Positions 55,461 to 64,000 of a stretch of 64,000 nucleotides of DNA are shown here, one piece after another. The stretch's first letter is position 1, and each line of letters starts with the position of its first letter. Location: the NCBI GenBank assembly GCA_907163375.1, contig CAJQUW010000533.1:186001-250000 (forward strand), given 5' to 3'. Under the pieces are notes generated by a model, which searched no databases, was not told the origin of the DNA, and saw nothing but the letters and a program-made list of their open reading frames with translations. Origin of the DNA: Prostheceraeus crozeri. Taxonomy: Eukaryota; Platyhelminthes; Polycladida; Euryleptidae. The position numbers and the translations under genes were made by a program.

Positions 55461-58400
55461 TATATAATATACTATATAATTCATATATATATATATTATA
55501 TCTATATATAGATATAGATATATAAAACGAAATTTTATCCCACAAGAAAATCAAAAGCAAAAGTTAACTTTTGCTTTTGATTTTCTTGTGGGATATAATT
55601 TCGTTTTATCATTTCCCATTTGGGCTTTGTCATTTGATTATAGATATATAGATATATATAGGCTTTACTGTATGTCTGCAAACTGCACTCATCAATTTTT
55701 CCTCACATATCATCACCATCAGCTATTTGAAATTACAAATGGGTGTCTCTCTAACCCTGTTTGTGCTTTAACCGTGAAGATGATTTTATGTGTTATTAGA
55801 TTTCAATATTTGATATTAGATTTATGTTCTTGTTTTGTCTATAATATCATTTTTATGGTAGCACAAGCATCATGAAATTGATAATTTTAAGCCTTTCCGT
55901 CAGATAATGCTTCACAGTGTGGGGGCAAAATACATAGTTCGCATATCACAGGCCTAAATATATTTCACTTTTCAACTATAGACTTGACCATTCCCAAAAA
56001 TTATGTTAGAATGACAGGTAAATGCCTCTTTTCACACCATTGTTTTTACCTTGTTTCGTTGAGAGAAATTGACTTCATGCTGTAATATAAATCGATCAGC
56101 CCACTTACAAATTCTGCTGAGCTATCAAGCATTTGAAAACATGCTAATTACATGCGGCTGATGATTTAGTGGAATCCCGATGAACTAATTCTTGAGAAAG
56201 TGAATGTAAAGTCAGAGATTAATTTTTCAGGGATGTGCAGTCCCTAAATACCACCACTGCTGGCAACTAACAGTATACCACAGCTATTGTGCAACAAACT
56301 ATCAGTTCAACGATTGACCACCAGGACGAGTAGATGTAGAGAGCGTATCTACATGGGCGTCTGCCGAGAACTATTCAGTTCCTCTTTATGTCAAACAGGA
56401 TCAAAGATAAATAAAAGGAGTAAATCCAATTGGTGACAGATTGCAGTTCTCGTTGAAAATGAGAGTGCTATAGATTTTCTCTGGTTGAGGAATATGTCTG
56501 AATCCATAATTTTCCGCAATTACTGTCTTCAAGTCATTTCATATTAAATGTACGAGTATGTGTTATTGTCATGCTTCTGATTGATGATGTATGCGAGAAT
56601 GGGATTGAATGTGGCTAAAAGTGGCCAAACTTCTGTGTTTACTGACACTAGGGGACTTGCTAAGTATAAATGTGTTTAGTTTCATAGACAATAGACAAAC
56701 GTACATAAACATTATAAGAACTGCTTTGAAGACGTTCCATGTCGAAAATTATGGCTTTGGACTTCTGCTGATTTAATAAGAGAAAATATAGAAGATTTCA
56801 TCTTTGCTAAAACTACAATCTGCTACCCATTGGATTTACATGTGTTTTTCTTTGATCCTGTCTAGCTAGAAGAGAAACTGGTTAGAACTCGCAGACGCGC
56901 AGATTCGTAGTAGCAGGATGTGTATCACTTTCTAAAAGTTTCATTTTCGAGATGACGGCCGGACTATACCGGTACTTCACAGTCCACTGACAGTTATTGA
57001 CAAATTAATTTCGGATGAAGGCAGTCAATTCTTTTGCGAAGACCCTTTGTGACATATTTCCTCATGCGCCTACAACTTCCAAATAATTCATCAGACAGCC
57101 TTACTTAATCGTCGAGACTTGGGCGCTATGATATGAATTCTTCGAAACTGAAGAAATCGTGTCGATCAGTGAGGAATCGAATTTTTCTTTCTATCCACCT
57201 ATCCACCCGGAAACACTTTTTAATAGCGCTTCTTGCAATCAATTTGGCAGAATAGGTAGAATGAATATTTTGACGAAAATAGCATGCCTTTCTTTAACAT
57301 AGCGTTAGCAATATGACCTAGTGTCATGCGTATAATCTTTATGGAATGGGTCATGTGTGTATGTTTCTTAAAAATGGGAGCATACTGGAAAATAGTCATC
57401 ATGCTCATTAGCCTCAATTACACAACCAACACACAAGACTTCCAACAAAATCATGTAAACGAGTACAACAAAATTACTCAATAAAGCAAAATTATATCTG
57501 ATTGCTATATATTGTAAGAAATGCACAAGACAGGCGTTCAAAGATGACCCAAAAGTCAGATGGAAAGGTCAGTGTGGCGTAGCCAGCGGCGAAAGTCAGT
57601 ATCGACGCTTGCAAGTTCGCCACACCAACCGATGGCTAGGCACTGGAGCACGTGATCGCTGGTCTGGGTAGCGTCGCATCTGCAGGTGTCGTGGGCGGAC
57701 AATCCAATCCGATGCATGAAGGCTGCGAACTTCCCATATCCAAACCGCAGTCGATTCAGCAGCAACCACTGGCCCCTCGGAAGGTCGCAGCCGGGCGGAT
57801 GGTACTTCGGTTCCACTGATTGTTGAAGACAAGCGACTTAACTTTACATGTCTCTAATCAGAAAGGACTATTTCTGATTGAAAAAGTTTATCTGCCCACT
57901 TCTACACAAACTTTACTTTTTTTACAATGTAATGTTTTTCTGTTTGTATCACAGATTGATTTTCTTAATACCGGTAGCAGTCTGTTTTCGAAACGTCGCA
58001 TCTTGATTTAAGCTATTTCTAGTGAATTGAAACAAGTGATCAATACTTATCGATTTGAGATACGACCATTTGTGAAAAAAATGATATATATAACAATGAA
58101 GATTACAGAACAGCTCCATTAAGCTATCGTAAGTTGTAGGACACTCCTGCATTTGCATTCATATGCGAAATTCTCTAAAACGTAGGATCAGACTTTTTTG
58201 AAAAATCGACCATATCAGGTGCAGTACTTGTGGTATGCCAACGAGTCTGCAGCACGTGCTTGAGTATTGAAGTTTTTAAGTCTTGCAGTCTTGGTGTAGA
58301 GTCTTAAGCCTAATTGCAGTGCACTGTCGACGTTAGTGAACTCAGTAGATAATTTTTTATCTTTCTCATTCCTTCTCGTCATTTCAGTGTTACCATTCAT

Positions 58401-60632
58401 TTGATTGTTGGTTGTGAAACTCATTGGTTCGGCAGTACATGTGAGAAATATTGCAAACCTCACGATGACAGCACCAATGGACATTACAGCTGCGCCGCCA
58501 ACGGAGATAAGCTTTGTAGACCAAGTAAGCGAAACATTTCTATACAAAAAGCCTGAGAATCTCCACTCGTCTCTGAAATATTTTATCTCTCTGTGAATCT
58601 TATCATTTCAAAATTGCTACTTAAAAGCTCAAATTTTATTGCTGACATCACTAGAGTATGCATGAATCCATAGGCGACAATGCGTGTATTTAATTCAATG
58701 TTGGGACTAAAAAGGAATTTGTCTAATCACGTAAGCCTTTTGTATTAGCTGAATGATATATAGGGTTCTACAGGCTGTCCCACAAAAAACCCAAATTTTG
58801 TTTTGATATTGCTATGAAGTAAGCGAAACAAGTTATGTTTCAAGCAATGGAAAATCACACTTCACATGATCAAAAGTACATATGAATATGATAGCGCGTC
58901 AATCACTGTGTCTAACATACGCGTATGGCATTGTAAATGTTATTCCGTAACTCATGACAATTTCATAAACGTCAGAGAGATGCCTTGTATACACATACAT
59001 CACATACTGTCTATATCTTAAGAAGCGAACTCAGAAAGGCACGACTTTAGGGAAAAGCAAAAAGTTCCGAAATCGGCAATGTATGAGGTTCTCTGAAGAT
59101 TGTCAGGTGATGAAACGTTTTGCAAAATATTGAAAGATGCTTTCCAGCGTGAAAATCAGACAAGGGGTCGTTCAAGAATTGTGTCATCTCTCTTTTCGAG
59201 ATTTTGAACTCCCTACTGTATTATTATACACTTATGTTAGAGGATGAATTCGTAATAGATCCCTAACAAAATAGATTCAAATTGTAGAGTTGCAGATATC
59301 TTACAATGGCTGCAATGTATCACGGTATATTATAAAGTAGCAAAGCCTATTAGGCTTACCTAAATGTTTATAAAAGACAGATATTCCTCAAACACGCATT
59401 CCTGATGAAAAATATAGGTAATGGACGTGTAATTGACTATCTAATTCAACATAAGAATTGCTTGACAACGGCCTTCAAAACTTTTCCCACTGAAACCGAG
59501 TCCATCGTCTTAGCACATCACTTAATTTAGCACGTCCCTGCGTCATTATACGTATAGAAACATAAAATATAGCAAACATACCACAATATTGATCTAGCTA
59601 TCAATTTTGATATTGATAGTAGCTAAATGAGACTTCGCCAAATGCGGCTTGCCTAAGGATGATATTAAACACAATATCTTGAGAATAAAGACGGATATAA
59701 TCACATGAAAAGAAACTTGTCATTTTCTAGCAGTTTCTTTGTTTCTCCACTACCGAACTATGTGGGCGAATTTATGATTACAAATTTATGGCCCAATCTT
59801 AATTTGATTCCACTCTATCATGTGTAAGTTGAGAAAGATAATTGCCAGATATTGGCTGCAATGTACTCATTTCTGTAAATGTATAGCAAATGAACAATTG
59901 TTTGCAAAAATGGAGAGTTAAATTACATCTTGAAAAACATCTAATTTAATACGCCAAAAATAATGTCGTCAAATTACTTCGCAAAATTTGTACTAGATAT
60001 CTCGTCAATATATTTATCAGCTTCTTTGAGCTCTCTCGCATCCCGTGATTTCTTTAAATCGATATTCTAGATGACGACATTTCGGATATGTAAATATGAG
60101 CACACTGTTGGCCCGATGTTTAGTTTCATGCATTTAAACCTGATTGATTTTTAGCGACATACTTTATTCAACAATTTTATTGGTAATTTACATAGGATCA
60201 GATACTAAACTAATTAGCATTTTTCAAACCATAGATTGGCGAAATGTGGCGACGAATTGTTTGGAAGTTGATTATTGTGCAGGGTCGCCGTGCAAGAATG
60301 GTGGTCGGTGCACTCAAACGACGGCTACAGAGTACCAATGTCATTGTCCCACTAATTATTATGGAACCATGTGTGAGATTCAAAAAAAGCCATGTGAAAT
60401 GAGCGATCTATGTCAAAATGGTGGAGCGTGTGTCAATATAGGGTATACTTCAAGCAAATGTTCATGTCCTCCTCAGTGGACTGGTCCGCACTGTGAAGCA
60501 GACCGCAACGAATGTCTTTCGACACCTTGTGAACATAATTCAACATGCATCAATGAAATTGGAGATTACAGATGCGACTGCAGTCGCGGCTTCACTGGCC
60601 GAAATTGTACGGTTAACATTAATGAATGTGCG
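50224..60632 (+). CDS. Notch ligand of the Delta/Jagged (DSL) family, six exons, 3' end outside the window
   Basis: A secreted or membrane-anchored Notch ligand. Exons by GT-AG sites and phase: 50224-50271 (signal peptide MAGFLAWVATLLLLAV), 51356-51507, 53347-53470 and 53535-53686 (MNNL/C2 domain: YYSLKFVKYDNAGGRD, VYHEQDSVIFGN, LSKWPGKLQYTFKVYDKD), 58388-58524 (DSL: CETHWFGSTCEKYC, KPHDDSTNGHYSCAANGD) and 60235-60632 (end of DSL, three EGF repeats, start of a fourth NINECA before donor GTGAGT). Reading phase is kept at every junction. Donors are GTAAGC/GTAAGT; acceptors include TTCTGCAG and CTTCAG. Intron 3 is only 64 bp, while intron 4 is 4.7 kb. The DSL end reads NWRNVATNC instead of the usual GW.G..C. 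The remaining EGF repeats, membrane span and tail must lie beyond 64000. Delta versus Jagged cannot be decided. Confidence 0.85.
50272..51355. other. Intron 1 of the DSL-ligand gene
   Basis: Donor GTAAGC at 50272, acceptor CTTCTGCAG ending 51355. AT-rich, no element or gene recognised. Confidence 0.7.
51508..53346. other. Intron 2 of the DSL-ligand gene
   Basis: Donor GTAAGT at 51508, acceptor TATTCTTCAG ending 53346. No gene recognised. A hAT-end-like phrase (GCCCACCACT, about 52807) has no partner in the right orientation. Confidence 0.7.
54310..55036 (+). mobile_element. Penelope-like retroelement 3' fragment with GIY-YIG domain
   Basis: The first part encodes the linker typical of Penelope-like elements (SWKEFDAEINEIKQILINNN, YFFKSQWSSAAKTEEKR). 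The second carries the GIY-YIG endonuclease: HVIYQYHCPHSSC, then YIGFTTCTLMKRCQQH, IKQHLLSHPQ, and EAIIIKNEQPPLNKQDQ with the conserved Glu. The pieces are in different frames and the RT is not seen, so it is a truncated relic. The plus-strand sequence just upstream (53820-54280) may belong to it but is not recognisable. Confidence 0.65.
55202..55240 (+). ncRNA. Possible degenerate hammerhead ribozyme motif
   Basis: CTGAAGA (55202-55208) fits the CUGANGA core. It is followed by a 5-bp stem GGAAG/CTTCC with a 7-base loop and then GAAG where an active ribozyme has GAAA. Penelope-like elements are known to carry hammerhead motifs near their ends, and this one lies 165 bp after the GIY-YIG fragment. 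The changed core base suggests it is inactive. Confidence 0.35.
55375..55523. repeat. TA-rich microsatellite
   Basis: About 85 bp of pure (TA)n followed by degenerate TATA/GATATA sequence. Frames translating to Ile/Tyr repeats here are artefacts. Confidence 0.95.
55524..55607. repeat. 84-bp near-perfect palindrome
   Basis: Two arms of 42 bp (left starts AAAACGAAATTTTATCCC, centre GTTAAC at 55563-55568) pair with a single mismatch and no spacer. It directly follows the TA microsatellite. It would extrude as a cruciform or make a long hairpin in intronic RNA. Confidence 0.9.
57556..57832 (-). pseudogene. LINE ORF2 C-terminal fragment
   Basis: The minus strand encodes PPGCDLPRGQWLLLNRLRFG, then a Cys/His knuckle (CRCDATQTSDHVLQC) and WLRHTDLSI, the standard tail of a non-LTR retrotransposon polyprotein (PGFDLPRaQWtLLNRFRtG...CdCG...TmdHIv..C). 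Only the 3' end survives, as expected for a 5'-truncated insertion. Confidence 0.7.
58525..60234. other. Intron 5 of the DSL-ligand gene
   Basis: Donor GTAAGC at 58525, acceptor AACCATAG ending 60234. At about 58769 ACAGGCTGTCCCACAAAAA resembles a mariner-type end, but no partner or transposase was found. Confidence 0.65.
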
Positions 60633-61064
60633 GTGAGTGAATCAAAATTTATGAAGAACTTCAGCATTAAATTGAATTTATAAATGCTTTAACATTATAA
60701 GTGGAGATAATGCTAGTATTCTCTGACTGTATAGTATACATACCAAAGAGAAAAGTCATCCAATTTTAATTTTGTTCTCAGATAGCTCCATCCATCCAAA
60801 CAATTTGTTAGCTGTGCAAGATAATTAACAAGTCTTCAGTTTGATTATCGCTTTTATTGATTTCACCAACTCATACTGTGAGTAAAGCTGATGCTTTAAT
60901 CTGCTTCATCATAATTAAAGAAATCAATATCAAATCAATATCAAATGTGAAGAACTCCTTTTTATGGCATTCATTATGGCTAGTTATAAGACTAATATAG
61001 AATCAAAGCAAAATGTACAATGTTCGTTTCAACAAACATGGATAAGTGACTTTCTAAGGACAGA
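60633..61064. other. Start of intron 6 of the DSL-ligand gene
   Basis: Donor GTGAGT at 60633. AT-rich, nothing else recognised; no further exon is visible to the right edge. Confidence 0.55.
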
Positions 61065-61072
61065 CTTTAGAG

Positions 61073-61905
61073 CAGCGGTTCTCAAACTCTAAGTAATTAC
61101 CCTAAGTTTTTTTTTGGTAAGTAATGAATTTTCAAATGATTAATATTAATATTTAATTAATTAATAAATTTAATCAATAAGATTAATTAACATTATTTAT
61201 GGTCCATTTCTTTATTCTATTGCCTTACCAGATAGACTAAGGAGACTAAGGGCTATATTAGAACACTACTGTCCAAAAGCACAGCGCAACACAGATGTCT
61301 GGGTTAAGCAGCCATTTGCTTCTCGTGAATCATGTATCGAGGACACTGATGATATAAAAGACGAATTCGTACAACTACGAGCCGATGAAGTAAGTAAGGA
61401 GGAGTTTTCGAGTCAAGAACTTTCGGCGTTTTGGTTGTCAATGAGTGAAGTTTATCCACAGCTGTTTCAAAGAGCTCTTAAAGTTTTGCTACCTTTCCTG
61501 ACCACATATATCTGTGTGAGTCTGGTTTTTCAGCTTTCATTCATATGCAAGATAAATATCGAGTGCGCCTGCAAGCTAGCTCTATCAAAAACATGTCCTC
61601 GTATTGATCATCTTATCTCCGAAAAGCAATTGCACTCTTCTCAGTGACAACATTCAATGGAACAATTTTTGGTTAGTTGATCTTTGATAATCTAGTTTTG
61701 TGTTTACATATACTGTATATATGTATTATTCTTATAGCTTATTTTACATGCTTCAGATTGCATTGTGCAAAATAAGATGGAGATTATTGTAAAATGTTGA
61801 TTTATAGTTCAGTTCTGGTTCGTGAATACATTTGAGAAAATAGCGGGTAATTGGTAACCTCGGTGTACAAAGTGGGTAATCTCGATAAAAGTTTGAGAAC
61901 CGCTG
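61073..61905 (+). mobile_element. Deletion-derived hAT element (ZBED5/FAM200-like transposase tail)
   Basis: TIRs CAGCGGTTCTCAAACT and AGTTTGAGAACCGCTG with an exact 8-bp duplication CTTTAGAG (61065-61072 and 61906-61913). At about 61220-61647 the plus strand encodes the end of a ZBED5-type hAT transposase: VWVKQPFASRESC, FWLSMSEVYPQLFQRALKVL, LPFLTTYICVS and LALSKTCPRIDHLISEKQ. The N-terminal and catalytic parts are deleted. The 833-bp length and perfect duplication suggest a recent insertion of a non-autonomous copy. Confidence 0.85.
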
Positions 61906-61913
61906 CTTTAGAG

Positions 61914-62344
61914 CATTGATTTACATGCATTGCTAATAAACGTAGAGAACAAGTAATGACTGTATCTTTACTCTCAAATTTAAACATATAATTTGGGTTT
62001 CTTGCAACATCTCACACGTGATCAGACAAGTATACAATTTTTGATCGACTCAAACATACATTTATATATGCTTCTCAAAATAAGTTGAGGGTCATCTGTA
62101 AAAATAAAATACAGATTGAAATGAATTCATATAAGGCTGCGCCACTCATGTGAGCTAAATCTTTGTACATTTAAATAGATTAAGCAATAATAATTTGTAG
62201 ACTTCAAGTAGTCAATAAACCTCGGTTATCCACGTATATCAGTATATATATATATATATTCCCAAATTCAATGGTATGCACACAGGTCCGTGATTCATGT
62301 AGCAAAAGATCAAAAACAAATGTGACTTACTGAATACAAGCTAA
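61914..62344. other. Intronic spacer
   Basis: AT-rich with a short TA run at about 62244. CTTCTCAAAATAAGTTGAGGG near 62072 resembles a Tc1-like end and could be the 3' terminus of the next element. Confidence 0.35.
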
Positions 62345-63006
62345 CATCGCGTGTGTCCTCCCCTGACATCCAGGCAAGCTCTGCACTGTCGTTTCATGAA
62401 TAAGATGACTTCATGAATTGTGTGGCATCAGGGATTGCTGCAACATTCTTGAGTAAAGAATTTGATCAACTGCTGCCGATTTGTCGAACTGCTCTTCCAA
62501 GAAGTGTTCTACTGGTGACAAGTCGGGGGAGTTGGCTAGCCACTCCATTCGAAAAACTTGTTGATGCTCTAAGAAATCGTCCAACTTGTGTTCGGTGCAC
62601 TATCTTCTTCTATTCCTTCTGTGACGCTGTGGTAGAGGAATTCGTACTGCTGGGACTCTTGATTTGGTGAAGCCTCGTGTAGACGATTGCGAATCGTTTG
62701 ATCTGCAACATTTTTCTCTCTTCTGTTCTCCTCAGTTGTTGCTTTATGCGATTTGCTGTTATTTTTCGGTTTCGTAGCGCTTGGAGCACGATGTACCGGT
62801 CTTGCGATCATATTGTTGATCGATGTCTTCTAGAGCGCCTGCTCTCCTCTGTATATTTGTGTCTCCATAATGCGATTCTCTAGCCTCTGTACCACAGAAA
62901 GGCTAAAATCAACTCTTCTTGCAGTCTCATGCATAGAAAGACCACTTTCCAAAAACCCCATGACCTTTCCGCGACCACATTCAGACAGCTTGAGCCTGAA
63001 TGACAT
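62345..63006 (-). pseudogene. Tc1/mariner-like transposase, internally deleted
   Basis: The minus strand starts MSFRLKLSECGRGKVMGF with the helix-turn-helix block (LSMHETARRVDFSLSVVQRL), followed by VADQTIRNRLHEA. A jump leads to NSPDLSPVEH with the last catalytic position and the terminal CRACLDVRGGHTRC motif. Most of the catalytic middle is missing and the frame changes more than once. The start side abuts a TATC/TA repeat at about 63015-63055. Confidence 0.7.
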
Positions 63007-63014
63007 GTTTCATT

Positions 63015-63060
63015 CATACTATCTATCTATCTATCTATATATATATATATATATTAGAAT
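63015..63060. repeat. CTAT/TA microsatellite
   Basis: (CTAT)n passing into (AT)n. A second TA run lies at about 63195-63222. Confidence 0.9.
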
Positions 63061-63239
63061 AATAATTTTCGCCATTGACCAAATGAATAGGTTATAAAAA
63101 AGAATGACACGATCAATAAAGAAGGTCTTATTTCTGGACTATTGTCTCTCACCTCTTAATTTTTTTCCTTTCGGGGTCTCGGCATGTTTAGATTAATATA
63201 TATATATATATATATATATATTCGTATGCAAGATAGTAC

Positions 63240-64000
63240 AAAGCATAAGCAGAAATACAACAAGTCAAAATTTGAAGTTCTTCAGCCACAGGATAGCGTC
63301 ATTGGAGGCCTGGTACAGATATTTCAGTCCGCCACGGATGGATTTGATCGGACAGTTCTCCATGATGTGCGACATCGTCTGCACCTCTCCACAGGTGCAT
63401 AAAGAGGATTAGCTCCCCAGCGATATAGAGAATCCTTACAAGGGCCGGCACTTGTTCTGAAACGGTTCAGCAAGGTCCACTGGGCTCGTTGAAGATCAAA
63501 ACCAGGGATTTGCATTGTTGGGTCGTCGATCAGGAATTTATTTTGCACATTGCTGTTTTGCCAACTCTCCTTCCAAGCCAGGTTTAGGTCGAATTTTGAA
63601 CAGGGGGTTTTTCTCCAAATCAGTTGGCGGGAATTCAATCGCAGGGCAGGTGGGTTCCGTAGGTCTTCGTGAATGGGAAGGTCGGGGTTGCGCTGAAGCT
63701 TCTCCAGGAGGTTTGATGTTGCCTTCTCTCTTCGGAGTGCTGGAGGGGGTATGTGGCAAAGCACTGGTAGCCATGCGTATTGGTGCACCGGATTGTGCCG
63801 CTAATGGGGCGCATGATTTGGTTCAGCTGAACATCGACTGCACTGCAATGAGTGGAGTTTTCCAAACTGGTGCGCTGTATTCAGCAGCAGAATAACACAG
63901 CGCTAGAGCAGAGGCTCGTAAAGTTTCAGCACTGAAGAATGAAAGTTGTTCATTCATACCAAAGAAAGTTGCATAAACGCAGCTACCATCAGAGATCTGA
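63240..64000 (-). pseudogene. LINE ORF2 fragment (RT end and C-terminal domain), runs off the right edge
   Basis: The minus strand from the edge carries an RT C-terminal block (LRASALALCYSAAEYSAPVW), VQLNQIMRPISGTIR, PPALRREKATSNLLEKLQ, and then PGFDLQRAQWTLLNRFRTSAG with a Cys-poor version of the final knuckle. The pieces are in more than one frame (a shift near 63780), so it is a relic. It belongs to the same LINE group as 57556-57832 but not to the CR1-like element at 7189. Confidence 0.7.

Larger units (their letters stand above)
53687..58387. other. Intron 4 of the DSL-ligand gene (element-rich)
   Basis: Donor GTAAGT at 53687, acceptor CGTCATTTCAG ending 58387. It contains a Penelope-like fragment, a TA microsatellite, an 84-bp palindrome and a LINE 3' fragment, listed separately. 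The stretch 55610-57540 shows nothing recognisable. Confidence 0.7.

Noticed and set aside
55269-55560. Ile/Tyr repeat proteins
   Set aside because: Translation of the TA microsatellite.
58769-59400. A mariner element starting at ACAGGCTGTCCCACAAAAA
   Set aside because: No matching opposite end and no recognisable transposase in the following kilobase.

Overview
The window is animal nuclear DNA, AT-rich and intron-containing, from an invertebrate I cannot name. The evidence is a spliced Notch-ligand (DSL family) gene with GT-AG introns and a mix of Polinton, CR1/Jockey-group LINE, Penelope-like, hAT, Harbinger and Tc1 elements. There is no bacterial gene organisation.

Positions 135-38276 form one nested block of two Polinton (Maverick) elements. 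The outer element has long terminal inverted repeats (TIRs) at 135-1004 and 37464-38276. It reads left to right: membrane-protein remnant, adenain-like protease, integrase and PLA2-like domain, small capsid-associated proteins, major capsid protein, fibre-like coiled coil, zinc-finger genes, protein-primed DNA polymerase B, packaging ATPase, penton-like capsid protein, an unknown gene and a membrane protein. A LINE (about 7189-11314) sits in its zinc-finger gene. A complete second Polinton (14081-31663, 17583 bp) sits in its polymerase gene in the opposite orientation. The inner element has exact AGT...ACT ends and a 6-bp target duplication AATATC. Both copies are fossils with many broken genes (roughly ten to twenty breaks each), although several single genes are still open.

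The two Polintons share most genes, and some proteins (major capsid, polymerase palm) are almost identical. They differ in their TIRs and in the module between fibre and polymerase. The outer copy carries Cys-rich zinc-finger genes there. The inner copy carries a 445-codon open gene that looks like a PCNA/Rad9-type sliding clamp. The inner copy also has an extra, apparently spliced cargo gene beside its protease. The capsid, fibre, protease and ATPase genes are the virion set; polymerase, the possible clamp and integrase are the replication and integration set.

Positions 38277-50223 are intergenic and full of decayed elements: a hAT transposase, a Harbinger transposase exon, a Penelope-like element split by a small hAT element, and a 3.6-kb hAT element with TIRs. 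From 50224 to the right edge runs a host Delta/Jagged-like gene on the plus strand. It has a signal peptide, an MNNL domain over three exons, a DSL exon, and an exon with three EGF repeats and the start of a fourth; its 3' end is outside the window. Its introns hold a second Penelope-like fragment, TA repeats, a long palindrome, LINE 3' fragments, a deletion-derived hAT element and a Tc1 remnant.
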